DNA of 64,000 nucleotides, taken from the NCBI GenBank assembly GCA_900541565.1, contig UQKB01000004.1, positions 62,001 to 126,000 of the forward strand, given 5' to 3'. The stretch is from an uncultured Oscillospiraceae bacterium (GTDB lineage: Bacteria > Bacillota > Clostridia > Oscillospirales > Acutalibacteraceae). Positions 8,685 to 17,194 of this stretch are shown piece after piece. Below the pieces are notes generated by a model that searched no databases, had not been told where the DNA came from, and saw only the letters and a list, made by a program, of their open reading frames with translations. Both the position numbers and the translations under genes were made by a program. Within the stretch, counting starts at the first letter, position 1; the number at the start of each line of letters is the position of its first letter.

Positions 8685-8899
8685 GCATTGGACCGGGTGG
8701 GGAAACAAGAAAAAGGTGGCGCACAAGGGGTATTTTGTACATCTGCCTTTTGAAAAAGCTGCCCGCAGGATGTGTGTCCGGAAGGATGCCCGCTTTCTGC
8801 TTTAAGCGGTTTTGCGCGGCAGGTGACCGCAGGCGGTTTGATAGGATAGGGTTCATAAAAAATAATTTTTGCAGATCCCTTAAAATTCCGTTTGATCTA

Positions 8900-8908
8900 T
8901 GGTATAAT
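8900..8908 (+). promoter_or_regulatory. Extended -10 promoter of proBA
   Basis: TGG followed by TATAAT (8903-8908), about 50 nt before proB; -35 is weak. Confidence 0.55.
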
Positions 8909-8957
8909 CAAATGGAATTCTTTTTTATCAGGGATAAATGTGACGAGGTAATGGGGT

Positions 8958-9755
8958 ATGAAGGAAAAAAAGCTTGTAGTGAAGGTGGGAACCTCCACTC
9001 TGACATATGAAAGCGGCAGACTGAATTTAAGGCGGATGGAGCAGCTTTGCAAGGTTTTGTGTAATTTGCAGAATGCAGGCTACGACGTGGTTCTGGTGAG
9101 TTCGGGCGCCATTGGCGTGGGGATTGGCAAGCTGGGGCTGAAGGAGCGCCCAAAGGAAACGCGCAAAAAACAGGCGCTTGCAGCAGTCGGCCAGTGCGAA
9201 TTGATGTTTATGTATGACAAATTTTTTGGGGAATACAACCATACGGTTGCACAGGTGCTTTTAACAAGAAGAGTGATAGAAAACGAGCACAGCAAGCAGA
9301 ATGTAATCAATACGTTTCATACATTGCTGGAAATGGGGATTATCCCTATTGTCAACGAAAACGATACGGTGGCAATCGACGAGCTTGACGGGCAGAATTT
9401 TGGCGACAACGATATGCTTTCCGCCATTGTAGCCAGTATTATTGGCGCGCAGCAGCTTGTAATATTAACGGACATTGACGGGTTATATGATAAAAACCCA
9501 AAGGCAAACCCGGATGCCAAGCTGATTCGGCAGGTTGAAAGGATAGACGGCGCTATAAAAAAAATGGCGGACGGAACCGGTTCGAACAGAGGAACAGGCG
9601 GTATGCGCACAAAGCTGCTTGCAGCGGAGCTTGCTACGGCAAGCGGGATAGAATGCTGTGTGATCAACGGAACCGATCCGGAAAATATTTATGCGCTGCT
9701 GGAAGGCAAAGAGATCGGAACAAAATTTATGGCGAACAGTGAAATAAACAATTAA
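8958..9755 (+). CDS. proB: Glutamate 5-kinase
   Basis: ProB phosphorylates L-glutamate at the gamma carboxyl, the first step of proline synthesis. The 265-residue protein covers only the amino-acid kinase domain (VVKVGTSTLT at the start; SSGAIGVG near 50; NENDTVA near 134; TDIDGLYDKNP near 174). The C-terminal RNA-binding PUA domain found in longer ProB proteins (about 370 residues) is absent, a known short form. The start is ATG at 8958 with a weak GAGG site. proA follows after 17 nt, forming a proBA operon. Confidence 0.95.
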   Translation: MKEKKLVVKVGTSTLTYESGRLNLRRMEQLCKVLCNLQNAGYDVVLVSSGAIGVGIGKLGLKERPKETRKKQALAAVGQCELMFMYDKFFGEYNHTVAQVLLTRRVIENEHSKQNVINTFHTLLEMGIIPIVNENDTVAIDELDGQNFGDNDMLSAIVASIIGAQQLVILTDIDGLYDKNPKANPDAKLIRQVERIDGAIKKMADGTGSNRGTGGMRTKLLAAELATASGIECCVINGTDPENIYALLEGKEIGTKFMANSEINN

Positions 9756-9772
9756 ACAGGGAGGAAGCCAGT

Positions 9773-11017
9773 ATGACAGTTCTTGAACAGATGGGAAAAA
9801 GGGCCAAAGAGGCGGCGGCAGTGCTGCGTGTTGCAGGCAGCAAAAAAGATGACGCGCTATTGGAAATTGCGCGGGCTCTGCTTGACAACAGCGAACAGAT
9901 CCGCAAAGAAAATGCAAAGGACCTGGAAAACGGCAGAAAGGCCGGTCTGACAGACGCGCTTCTTGACAGGCTTTGCCTGACGCAGGCGCGTATAGAAGGG
10001 ATGGCGCAGGGTGTGCGCCAGATTGCGCAAATGGATGATCCCATTGGGGAGGTTTTAAGCGGAAAACAGCTTAAAAATGGGCTGGAAATCAGGAAAATAC
10101 GGGTGCCGCTTGGTGTGATCGGGATTATTTTTGAAGCCCGTCCCAATGTTACCTCGGACGCTGCGGCGCTTTGCCTGAAATCTGGCAATGCCGTTATTTT
10201 AAGGGGAGGAAAGGAGGCCATTTGCTCCAACACTTGTATTGCGGCCATTATGCGCGGCGCGATAGAGCGCGCCGGGTTGCCGAAGGATTGCATCCAGCTT
10301 GTAGAGGATACAACGCGGCAGTCTTCCATGGAGATGATGGCGCTTTCCGATTATCTGGATGTGCTGATCCCGCGAGGAGGCGCCGGGCTGATCAGGGCCG
10401 TTGTGGAAAATTCCCGCGTGCCGGTTATTGAAACGGGCGTGGGCAATTGCCATGTATATGTGGACAAAAGCGCAGACCTTGCTATGGCCGCGGACATTAT
10501 TTATAATGCGAAAACGTCGCGCCCGTCTGTTTGTAACGCGATAGAAACCATTCTTGTCCACCAGGACGTCGCGCAAAAAGCCCTGCCGATGATCAAGGCA
10601 AGGCTGGATGAAAAGAATGTGCAGCTTCGTGGCTGCGCGCGGACGATAGAAATATTGGGCGATCGTGTAGCCGAGGCGACAGAGGACGACTGGTATACGG
10701 AATATTTGGATTATATCCTTGCCGTGCGTGTGGTGGATTCGTTTGATGAAGCGGTTGCGCATATTGCAAAGTATTCCAGCGGGCACAGCGAATGTATTGT
10801 GACAAAAGACTATGCACGCGCGCGCAGGTTTACCGCCTGTGTAGACAGCGCGGCGGTATATGTCAATGCCTCTACGCGCTTTACAGACGGCGGCATGTTC
10901 GGCATGGGCGCGGAAATTGGCATTTCCACACAAAAGCTCCATGCCAGAGGGCCCATGGGGCTGCATGAGCTTACTTCCATGAAATTTATTATCAACGGCG
11001 ACGGGCAGGTCAGATAA
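9773..11017 (+). CDS. proA: Gamma-glutamyl phosphate reductase
   Basis: ProA reduces gamma-glutamyl phosphate with NADPH to glutamate semialdehyde, which cyclises towards proline. The 414-residue product is full length for this aldehyde-dehydrogenase-superfamily enzyme. The catalytic cysteine is in the SRPSVCNAIETILVH segment (near residue 250); GVGNCHVYVD and FTDGGMFGMGAEIGIST are family signatures. ATG at 9773 follows GGGAGGAAG. Its last 8 nt overlap the end of the convergent unknown gene at 11010, and I see no terminator between them. Confidence 0.96.
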   Translation: MTVLEQMGKRAKEAAAVLRVAGSKKDDALLEIARALLDNSEQIRKENAKDLENGRKAGLTDALLDRLCLTQARIEGMAQGVRQIAQMDDPIGEVLSGKQLKNGLEIRKIRVPLGVIGIIFEARPNVTSDAAALCLKSGNAVILRGGKEAICSNTCIAAIMRGAIERAGLPKDCIQLVEDTTRQSSMEMMALSDYLDVLIPRGGAGLIRAVVENSRVPVIETGVGNCHVYVDKSADLAMAADIIYNAKTSRPSVCNAIETILVHQDVAQKALPMIKARLDEKNVQLRGCARTIEILGDRVAEATEDDWYTEYLDYILAVRVVDSFDEAVAHIAKYSSGHSECIVTKDYARARRFTACVDSAAVYVNASTRFTDGGMFGMGAEIGISTQKLHARGPMGLHELTSMKFIINGDGQVR

Positions 11018-11327
11018 TTAGGTACATCAGCGCAAGCAACAGGCCGCTGTCGGTATTTTCGCTGGAAAGAAGCAAAATTAAAAGTAAGATCAGGTTGCGT
11101 TCCTTGTCTTCAAAAAAGCCTGCAAGAAGGTCTTTTGCAGGCTTTTCGTTTTCAAACGTGCTGTTATCTATCGCAGGCAGTCCCTCCGGCGCCGGAGGAG
11201 AAGGGGGAGCTTTTGTGGGGCTTGCCGGGGAAGCCTGCGGCTTTCCGGCGGCCGGGCGGGATCTTGCCTGCATTTCGTGCATTCGGCGGACAGCCTCCTG
11301 CTGCATCCGGTCCATAGTATCGCTCAA
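11010..11327 (-). CDS. Small protein with proline-rich middle and hydrophobic tail, unknown
   Basis: TTG start at 11327 preceded by GGAGG (9 nt). The 105-residue protein has a charged, Met/Arg-rich N-terminus, a Pro/Ala/Ser-rich linker (about residues 24-50), and a C-terminal strongly hydrophobic stretch of Leu/Ile (about 78-105) split by a short polar turn. That tail resembles small clostridial proteins of unknown role that often accompany envelope or spore genes, but this is only an impression. Last gene of a three-gene run on the minus strand; its 3' end overlaps proA by 8 nt. Confidence 0.6.
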   Translation of the reverse strand: MSDTMDRMQQEAVRRMHEMQARSRPAAGKPQASPASPTKAPPSPPAPEGLPAIDNSTFENEKPAKDLLAGFFEDKERNLILLLILLLSSENTDSGLLLALMYLII

Positions 11328-11349
11328 GCGTTGTCACCTCCCGCGTTTG

Positions 11350-11718
11350 TTAAAGCTGCAGTCCCTTGAGCATAGGCAGCAATTTCATCATATGCAGCAT
11401 TCTGGAAGCTTCGTCGAGCTTTTTTTTGCGCGCGTCGCTTAAAAACGGGCGTAGGGCGTGCAAAAGGCGTGTAGACGCATCTTCCTTTTTAAATTCGTTT
11501 AAAAGAGGCATAACGCGCATGATGGTTTGCATTGTGTCGCCTGAAAGCGCGGAGGAAAGGTCCAGCCCTCCTGTCCCGGCGGCAGGGGTTTCCTGGGCGG
11601 CCGGCGCAGCCGGAGGGGCGGGCGTTTCCTTTTGCAGCATGCCTGTCAGCCCCTTTAGTTGCTGCAGGGTTTCGGGGTCGCTAAGCATTTGAGAAATTTT
11701 TCCCGCCAGGTCATCCAT
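11350..11718 (-). CDS. Small conserved-looking protein of unknown function
   Basis: ATG at 11718 follows AAGGTGAC. The 122-residue product has two predicted helical regions (about 1-30 and 65-122) joined by an Ala/Pro/Gly-rich linker. The helical parts are amphipathic, with LSDPETLQQLKGL at the start and a Leu/Met-rich end; no transmembrane segment or catalytic motif is evident. Middle gene of a three-gene minus-strand operon, 22 nt from the next gene. The two helical blocks with phase-matched leucines suggest protein-protein contact; no function is assigned. Confidence 0.6.
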   Translation of the reverse strand: MDDLAGKISQMLSDPETLQQLKGLTGMLQKETPAPPAAPAAQETPAAGTGGLDLSSALSGDTMQTIMRVMPLLNEFKKEDASTRLLHALRPFLSDARKKKLDEASRMLHMMKLLPMLKGLQL

Positions 11719-11786
11719 TGGGCGTCACCTTCCTTTCATTGTGATGTTTAAATGTGTTACATTAAATGATCGATGGGAGATTTAGA

Positions 11787-12044
11787 TTATTCGCCGCCCA
11801 TTAGCTTTTTTAAAAGTGCTTTTGCCTGCGGCGTGTTCAAAAGCTTTTCAGAGGCCTCTTTATCGTTGAGAATTTGCTGAATTTTTTTTGCCTGGTTTTG
11901 ATCCATTTGATTCAAAAGGTTTTGCAGGTTCCCTTGTTTTGCGGCCTTTCCAAGCGCTTCAGGATTTGTTCCCAGACGCTGGGAAACGGTATTTATTAAA
12001 TTTTGCATTTGTTCGTTGTTTTGGTTTTTACCATTGTTTTGCAT
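11787..12044 (-). CDS. Small Asn/Gln-rich helical protein of unknown function
   Basis: ATG at 12044 follows AAAGGTGG; an upstream in-frame codon at 12083 lacks a site. The 85-residue product has an Asn/Gln-rich N-terminus and then repeated short helices (NLLNQMDQNQAKKIQQIL, then ASEKLLNTPQAKALLKKLMG). The wording LLN-x-PQAKALLKKL resembles the helical ends of its downstream neighbour, hinting at a shared fold. First gene of the three-gene minus-strand cluster and divergent from yfcE. Confidence 0.6.
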   Translation of the reverse strand: MQNNGKNQNNEQMQNLINTVSQRLGTNPEALGKAAKQGNLQNLLNQMDQNQAKKIQQILNDKEASEKLLNTPQAKALLKKLMGGE

Positions 12045-12135
12045 ATAAGCACCACCTTTATAAAAATAAGGCCTACAGCACATATTATGCAGTAGGCAGA
12101 AAAAATATACTTTTACTTACAGGGGTGTAAAAAAT

Positions 12136-12606
12136 ATGAGGATATTGGTCGTTTCCGATACGCATGGCGATTATGATACGCTGCGCAGGGTGGTAACCGC
12201 CCAGCCAAAGGCGGAGGTCGTGATTCATTTAGGCGATGGGGAGGAGCAGTCTGCGCAGTTGGTTACAGATTTTCCCGAAAAAATGATTGTACGCATACGG
12301 GGGAATTGCGATTGGGGGTCGTCGCTCCCTTCCAAGCAGGTGCTGACGGTTGCGGGAAAGAAGATTTTTGCAACACATGGACATCTGTATCAAGTCAAAA
12401 TGGGATATTACAATATTTACTGTGCCGCGCGGGAGGAAAAAGCCGATGTTTTGCTGTTTGGGCATACCCATACCGCTATGACCGATTATGAGGACGGGTT
12501 GTATGTGATGAATCCCGGAAGCCTGCACGGCCTGTATGCTTCGTTTGGTATTGTAGATATAACAGACGCAGGGATTGTGACAAACGTTGTAAATATTCCA
12601 TATTGA
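12136..12606 (+). CDS. YfcE/MJ0936-family metallophosphoesterase
   Basis: A 156-residue calcineurin-like phosphoesterase with all metal-site motifs: SDTHGD (7-12), HLGDG (near 36-40), RGNCD (near 55-59), THGH (near 76-79) and GHTH (near 109-112). Relatives hydrolyse phosphodiester bonds of small substrates; the physiological substrate here is unknown. In many Clostridia this gene follows rph and an NTP pyrophosphatase, which are not present here. ATG at 12136 follows GGGGTG. It converges with the AraC regulator gene without a clear terminator. Confidence 0.88.
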   Translation: MRILVVSDTHGDYDTLRRVVTAQPKAEVVIHLGDGEEQSAQLVTDFPEKMIVRIRGNCDWGSSLPSKQVLTVAGKKIFATHGHLYQVKMGYYNIYCAAREEKADVLLFGHTHTAMTDYEDGLYVMNPGSLHGLYASFGIVDITDAGIVTNVVNIPY

Positions 12607-12629
12607 TTTGTATGGCCAATATATTGCTA

Positions 12630-13472
12630 TTATATAGAAAATTGTTTTTTATAATGCATAGGCGTACAGCCGTATACCTTTTTACAGAAGGTTATGAAGG
12701 ATTTTACGTTTGCAAAACCATTTTCTAAAGCTGCGTCGGTGACCGATAGGTTATCGTATATCATGTCCTGTAAAGCATGCTCCAGGCGCACATTATTCAA
12801 ATATTGCGTAAAATTGCTTTCTGTTATTCTTTTAAAATATTTAGAAAAATATGCGGGTGTTAAGCCAACAAGAGCAGCCATATCGTTAAGCGTAATTTCA
12901 TTTTTATAATTTAGGCCTACGTATTCAATTACCTTCTTTGCGTAAGTGAAGGAATCTGGTACATACGCATTGTAAGGCTTTTTTTTGTAAACGATGCATT
13001 GGCTTAAAAGGATGTAGTAAATATTCATGATTTGCGCGTTGATTTTTAAGCCTGCATATGGGTCGTCTTTATCGTTTTCCTTAAGATCTATAAGCTTAAT
13101 AAAGCATTGTTTGAGTGGTTCTTTTACAGATTGTCTGCCGTTTACATCAAACATGACGCTGTCCAATTTTTTGCAGTAATTCCGCATAAAATCATGGGAA
13201 AGCAAGATAACAATGTATTTATTAATAGAATCATCGTCTATAGCGGAGGTGATATGGATTTCTTCGCTGTTTGCAAAATAGAAATCCCCGTCTTTAATTT
13301 GGAGACTTTTCCCACTAATATTTACATTAAGCGTGCCTTTGATTATATATACAAATTCCAGTTCCTTATGCCAATGTAACGTTGTATTGCAACGCGAGCC
13401 TGCTTTATCTTGCATCAAAATCTTTCCGGGACAATTTTTTTCATATTTTACAACTTCATAGAAATATTTCAC
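12630..13472 (-). CDS. AraC-family transcriptional regulator
   Basis: A GTG start at 13472 follows GGGGGG. The 280-residue product has an N-terminal cupin effector-binding domain (about 20-110, HWHKELEFVYIIKG and GDFYFANSEEIH) and a C-terminal pair of helix-turn-helix motifs (about 180-280: NEITLNDMAALVGLTPAYFSK and LSVTDAALENGFANVKSF). It would sense a small ligand, often a sugar, and act on DNA. It lies 254 nt downstream of the secreted phosphatase gene on the same strand and shares its AT-rich composition, so that gene is a candidate target. Confidence 0.88.
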   Translation of the reverse strand: MKYFYEVVKYEKNCPGKILMQDKAGSRCNTTLHWHKELEFVYIIKGTLNVNISGKSLQIKDGDFYFANSEEIHITSAIDDDSINKYIVILLSHDFMRNYCKKLDSVMFDVNGRQSVKEPLKQCFIKLIDLKENDKDDPYAGLKINAQIMNIYYILLSQCIVYKKKPYNAYVPDSFTYAKKVIEYVGLNYKNEITLNDMAALVGLTPAYFSKYFKRITESNFTQYLNNVRLEHALQDMIYDNLSVTDAALENGFANVKSFITFCKKVYGCTPMHYKKQFSI

Positions 13473-13620
13473 ACGATCCCCCCGCTATTCGTAGTATACC
13501 TTGTTTTGAAAAATAAAAACAGAAATTTTATTCAGAGTTTCTGATTTTATATCTATTTGGTTTGCTTTGATTTTTTCGTTAAGGATATCACACGCTTTGT
13601 TCTTTTGTTGCTGGTTTAGC

Positions 13621-13656
13621 ACAAGAGCCAGTGCCCCAAAAGGCACTGGCTCTTGT
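13621..13656. repeat. Perfect 15-bp inverted repeat (hairpin) downstream of the phosphatase gene
   Basis: ACAAGAGCCAGTGCC (13621-13635), 6-nt loop, then the exact complement (13642-13656). No T run follows on either strand, so it is a weak intrinsic terminator at best, though it may stabilise the 3' end of the phosphatase transcript. A second C6/G6 hairpin lies at about 13685-13705. Confidence 0.6.
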
Positions 13657-13726
13657 CGTGGCCTTATAAACGGCTTATCAGTTCCCCCCTCCTCTTAGGG
13701 GGGTGGTTATGGTTTAGATTTGCACA

Positions 13727-16700
13727 TTAATTGTTTAGTATAGCAGTAAGCGTTTGTTCGGCAGTGTTTACTGCGTCTTGGTCGACGGTTACTTTGTCAG
13801 AATAAGATGTGGAATTGTAGACCGTAAGAGCTTCGCTTAATGCGTCTAGCAGAGTGTCTGTGGGAGAAACTTCTTTTTGCGCCTGTACGATCGCATGGTG
13901 TAGTGCAGTATAGTCTACGAGATTTTCGTCTTTTGTATAATCGTAACGTTTGTTTGAAAACCATGCGTCTGTGCTTATCTCTGCGGTCATATTGTATTTA
14001 TTGGATGAGTTAGAAAAAGTTACATTTACTGTTTCCTGTGTGGTGGTAAAGGTGTAAGCATACCAGCCCCCTGTTTGATCGGCGGATGCTTCAAGTGTGC
14101 CTAAGTCGGTGTTATTATCCAAAAGTTTCATGTCAAATACTTCCGCGTTGATCATTACCTGCTGTATATAGTATTCTGTGCCACGCATATTTTTAAAGTA
14201 AACAGTAATTTCTCTTTCCTCTCCAGGAGGAGCAGGCTCGTATTTTGTCCAAGCACCCTCAGAGCTGGAGGTGGCAACATACATATTATTCTCGCCCATG
14301 CTTACAGGTGTTTTTGGAAAGCTGTTCCACACTCTGCCGGAATCGCGATCAACTCTGTTGAAAATAACCAGATCCCAATCCTGCGGTACGCTTGCTGTCC
14401 AAACGGTGTTGTCTTCGTTTGGGGTGGCTATAATTTTTTTGCTGCCGCACTGTGCAAAAATAACGGGATCGTCAGAATGGATACCCCAGCTGGTTTCATC
14501 TTTAAGGTAAATTTCTTTTTTGGGTACATCTTCAAATTCTTTAGAGTCGTCTTGATTTGGATCGAATGGTTCTGTGGGGTCTGTCGGATCGGTGGGATCG
14601 GTAGGGTCGGTAGGATCGGTAGGTTCCACTATGCCGTCAAATTTGTCCCAATAGCCGGTTGTACTGCCTGTAACACAATACATATCGTTTTCTTCCCGTG
14701 CTGTGGCAGGGCAAAATGCATTCCAAACAACGCCGTCCTTGGGATTGCTTCTTGTAAACACAATACCCTTATAATTATCTGTGACAGTTGCAGACCATAT
14801 TTTAGAGCCAAGATAGGTCATTGGGATCATATCCCCGTTGTCGCATTGAACGGATATAATTGCGTCATCTGTTGTAATATCCCAGGAGGTTTCATCTTTC
14901 AGATAAATGGTCATTGGGTTTCCAGGATCTGGATCGTCACCGCTGTTGCTATCGTAATCAAACCAACTTCCGTACGCTTTTTTAGAATTTTCGCCGCCAA
15001 AAATCTTATAAATTTTATTGAGTCCAGCAAAATCTATATCTATTGTTTGGTATGTATTTCCATCGCTAAAGACCAGACTGAATTCTAAGGTGGTTTCCAA
15101 AACATCATCTGCCGAAATAGTAATGGAATAAATATTATCTTCTACCTGCTGCATCTTTGTACCAGGCCATACGCCAAAATATGCATCGCCCCATGTATAG
15201 AAGTAAGCGTTTTCCCAGGATTCTGGTTTTTCAAAATAGACAGATCCAAATGTAGGGGTGTAGTCCTCCCATACGCCTGTGGCAGTCTGTGTCTGTTCAT
15301 TGTTCGTAATGGTATATTTTTTATAAAAACCTGCAAACGGAATTTTTTCTGTTTGATATCCGTTTTGGCTGCTAAATATGATAGACAGACCGGCAACGCC
15401 AGGCTTTAATACCTGTGTACCAATGTTATATATGTTTTCTTCTTTTGCAAGGTATTCTTGTATCTCCAGTACGTCCTCGATGGTGATGCTACCGTCGCAA
15501 TTTATATCTGCAGCAAGCTGTGCGTCATCGTTAAATGTTATTAAACGTGATAAATATTTTTGTATATCTAATACATCTTGTATGGTGACTGTTCCATTGC
15601 CGTTTACATCACCCGGAATATACAGATCTTCTGGGGCCGTATTTCCGTCGTAATCCCGCAGCAAAATAGAATAAATATTGTCTTCCTCATGTGTCATTTC
15701 TACTCCGGGAAATTCTCCTAAAGAAATAGCACCCTCGGTATAAGCAAATGGAGCTTCCCAGCTTTCAGGCAATTCTAAAAAGATCTTCCTTGCGTCGTAA
15801 TTTGTAAAATCCTTGGGTGGTGCATAGCCATAGCTTTCCTCTATGGCATCCGCAATAAAATCATGAATTTCCGTGTTATCTATGATAGGTTCGCTGCAAA
15901 GTTCCCATGCCCTTGCGCCGCTTGCAAATACCGGGACGTCGGCGCCTGTATGATTTCCGGTTGTGAACAGATTGTCAGTCAGGTCTTCTGTCGTTGCGTT
16001 GTCAGGAATTTTTAATCCGCCCGTTTCATGGTCTGCTGTTACGATTAACAGCGTGTCGGGATGATCTTCTACATATTTCTGTGCAACTTCAACTGCGTCG
16101 TCGAAGACGATTAACTCCTTAAGCATTTTATCCATATCGTTTTTGTGCGCATAAGAATCTATGTCGGAACCCTCAATCATGGTAAAAAAGCCATTTTCAT
16201 TTGATAAACGCTCCAACCCCGCGGCGGTCATATCTTTCAGATGAGGTTCATCGTCCGCTGTAATATAGGACGTGGAAAATGTCCCCAGAACGTTTTTATC
16301 AGCTGGAACAGACGCGATCTCGCTGAGATCCTTGATCCATATATAATTGTTGGCCTCAATGGCTTCCGTCCTTGTATCAAAGTAAGAGGAACCGCCGCCA
16401 AACAGAAGATCCAGCTGTTGTGTAAGTTGCTGTGCCGCAATCGAATTATAAGAATATCTGGCTGAAACGTGTGCGGTAAAACCTGCGGGTGTTGCATGCG
16501 GCGTTACCTGGGTTGCAATTACGCCGGTTTTAAGGCCTCTGGCTTTTGAAAATTCTACAAGATTTTCAACTTTCGTACCATCTTCGAGCATGCCGACCAT
16601 GTTATTAGCTGTTTTATAACCGGTGGCAAGAGCTGTAGCCGCGGCAGCGCTGTCTGTGATGCCGCTGTTGGAATAAGTGGTGACCATAGTGCTGTATGGC

Positions 16701-17194
16701 ATTTGTTGCATGTGCAACGTTTCACCTTTATAGATGCTACCTGCCTTGATTTGTTCTGACCCCATACCGTCGCCAATCATAAATATGACGTTTTTTACAG
16801 CGTATTGTTCCAGCGTGCCGCTAAAGAATATATTTCCGTTTTCTTGCTGAGTACCACCGTCTGGTATAAAGATTTGGCCGTCAGTAAAATCGGTGATGGT
16901 TTGTGTACGTTGCGTGTTGCCATCATAAAAATACACACCGTCTGCACTTTCAGCAATTTCTACGTAAAATACGGATTCATTGCTTTGCGCTTGTGTGGCT
17001 TGTACGGAGGTTTGTCCATCGGACATCAGCAAACACGCTAAAACCTGTTCCCAATTTTCTGTATTGTTAAAATACAGTTTCCCGCTGTTGAGTCCGGGTG
17101 TTTGTGCTGCTGCCGCCAATGTACAGATCGTGAACATGCTTAGCACGATCAGAAATGTCAGAAGTGACGATACCACCCTTTTCCATGTTTTCAT
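13727..17194 (-). CDS. Secreted multidomain alkaline phosphatase with dockerin and carbohydrate-binding-like modules
   Basis: The ATG at 17194 follows GAGG. The 1155-residue protein has a Sec signal (residues 1-30), a short beta module (about 35-110), then an alkaline phosphatase domain (about 133-460) with metal ligand D142 in IGDGMG, nucleophile S182 in TDSAAA, E341/D345 region, D388-H389 in TADHETGG and H415. After it come a split carbohydrate-binding-like module (468-511 and 585-646) interrupted by a type I dockerin (527-584, two DVNGNG-type calcium loops), an intact copy of that module (650-746), a different repeated pair starting IYLKDETSW (763-852 and 895-986) joined by a PTDP linker, a further beta module (995-1085), and a FIVAR-like end (1095-1155). 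Secreted phosphate scavenging on a cell-surface or cellulosome-like scaffold is inferred. Confidence 0.88.
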   Translation of the reverse strand: MKTWKRVVSSLLTFLIVLSMFTICTLAAAAQTPGLNSGKLYFNNTENWEQVLACLLMSDGQTSVQATQAQSNESVFYVEIAESADGVYFYDGNTQRTQTITDFTDGQIFIPDGGTQQENGNIFFSGTLEQYAVKNVIFMIGDGMGSEQIKAGSIYKGETLHMQQMPYSTMVTTYSNSGITDSAAAATALATGYKTANNMVGMLEDGTKVENLVEFSKARGLKTGVIATQVTPHATPAGFTAHVSARYSYNSIAAQQLTQQLDLLFGGGSSYFDTRTEAIEANNYIWIKDLSEIASVPADKNVLGTFSTSYITADDEPHLKDMTAAGLERLSNENGFFTMIEGSDIDSYAHKNDMDKMLKELIVFDDAVEVAQKYVEDHPDTLLIVTADHETGGLKIPDNATTEDLTDNLFTTGNHTGADVPVFASGARAWELCSEPIIDNTEIHDFIADAIEESYGYAPPKDFTNYDARKIFLELPESWEAPFAYTEGAISLGEFPGVEMTHEEDNIYSILLRDYDGNTAPEDLYIPGDVNGNGTVTIQDVLDIQKYLSRLITFNDDAQLAADINCDGSITIEDVLEIQEYLAKEENIYNIGTQVLKPGVAGLSIIFSSQNGYQTEKIPFAGFYKKYTITNNEQTQTATGVWEDYTPTFGSVYFEKPESWENAYFYTWGDAYFGVWPGTKMQQVEDNIYSITISADDVLETTLEFSLVFSDGNTYQTIDIDFAGLNKIYKIFGGENSKKAYGSWFDYDSNSGDDPDPGNPMTIYLKDETSWDITTDDAIISVQCDNGDMIPMTYLGSKIWSATVTDNYKGIVFTRSNPKDGVVWNAFCPATAREENDMYCVTGSTTGYWDKFDGIVEPTDPTDPTDPTDPTDPTEPFDPNQDDSKEFEDVPKKEIYLKDETSWGIHSDDPVIFAQCGSKKIIATPNEDNTVWTASVPQDWDLVIFNRVDRDSGRVWNSFPKTPVSMGENNMYVATSSSEGAWTKYEPAPPGEEREITVYFKNMRGTEYYIQQVMINAEVFDMKLLDNNTDLGTLEASADQTGGWYAYTFTTTQETVNVTFSNSSNKYNMTAEISTDAWFSNKRYDYTKDENLVDYTALHHAIVQAQKEVSPTDTLLDALSEALTVYNSTSYSDKVTVDQDAVNTAEQTLTAILNN
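14564..14626 (-). repeat. Tandem repeat encoding a Pro-Thr-Asp linker
   Basis: Nine-base units encode repeated Pro-Thr-Asp at residues 857-877 of the phosphatase, a flexible inter-domain linker of the type seen in cellulosomal proteins. Confidence 0.8.

Larger units (their letters stand above)
8592..8957. other. Intergenic region between the divergent M28 and proB genes
   Basis: About 366 nt without a credible gene. It holds an extended -10 element for the M28 gene on the minus strand (TGC then TATAAT, 8679-8684) and one for proB at 8903-8908. The middle part (about 8700-8870) shows no riboswitch or T-box signature that I can recognise. Confidence 0.5.

Noticed and set aside
13621-13656. Perfect inverted repeat considered as the end of a mobile element or attachment site
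   Set aside because: No second copy, target duplication or transposase nearby; a simple 3' hairpin explains it better.
14564-14626. Short tandem DNA repeat considered as CRISPR or satellite
   Set aside because: Nine-base units in frame encode a Pro-Thr-Asp linker; there are no spacers.
14477-15088. Long plus-strand open frame inside the phosphatase gene, and similar long frames opposite other genes
   Set aside because: Antisense shadows of a strongly supported coding sequence with no ribosome site or family motif.
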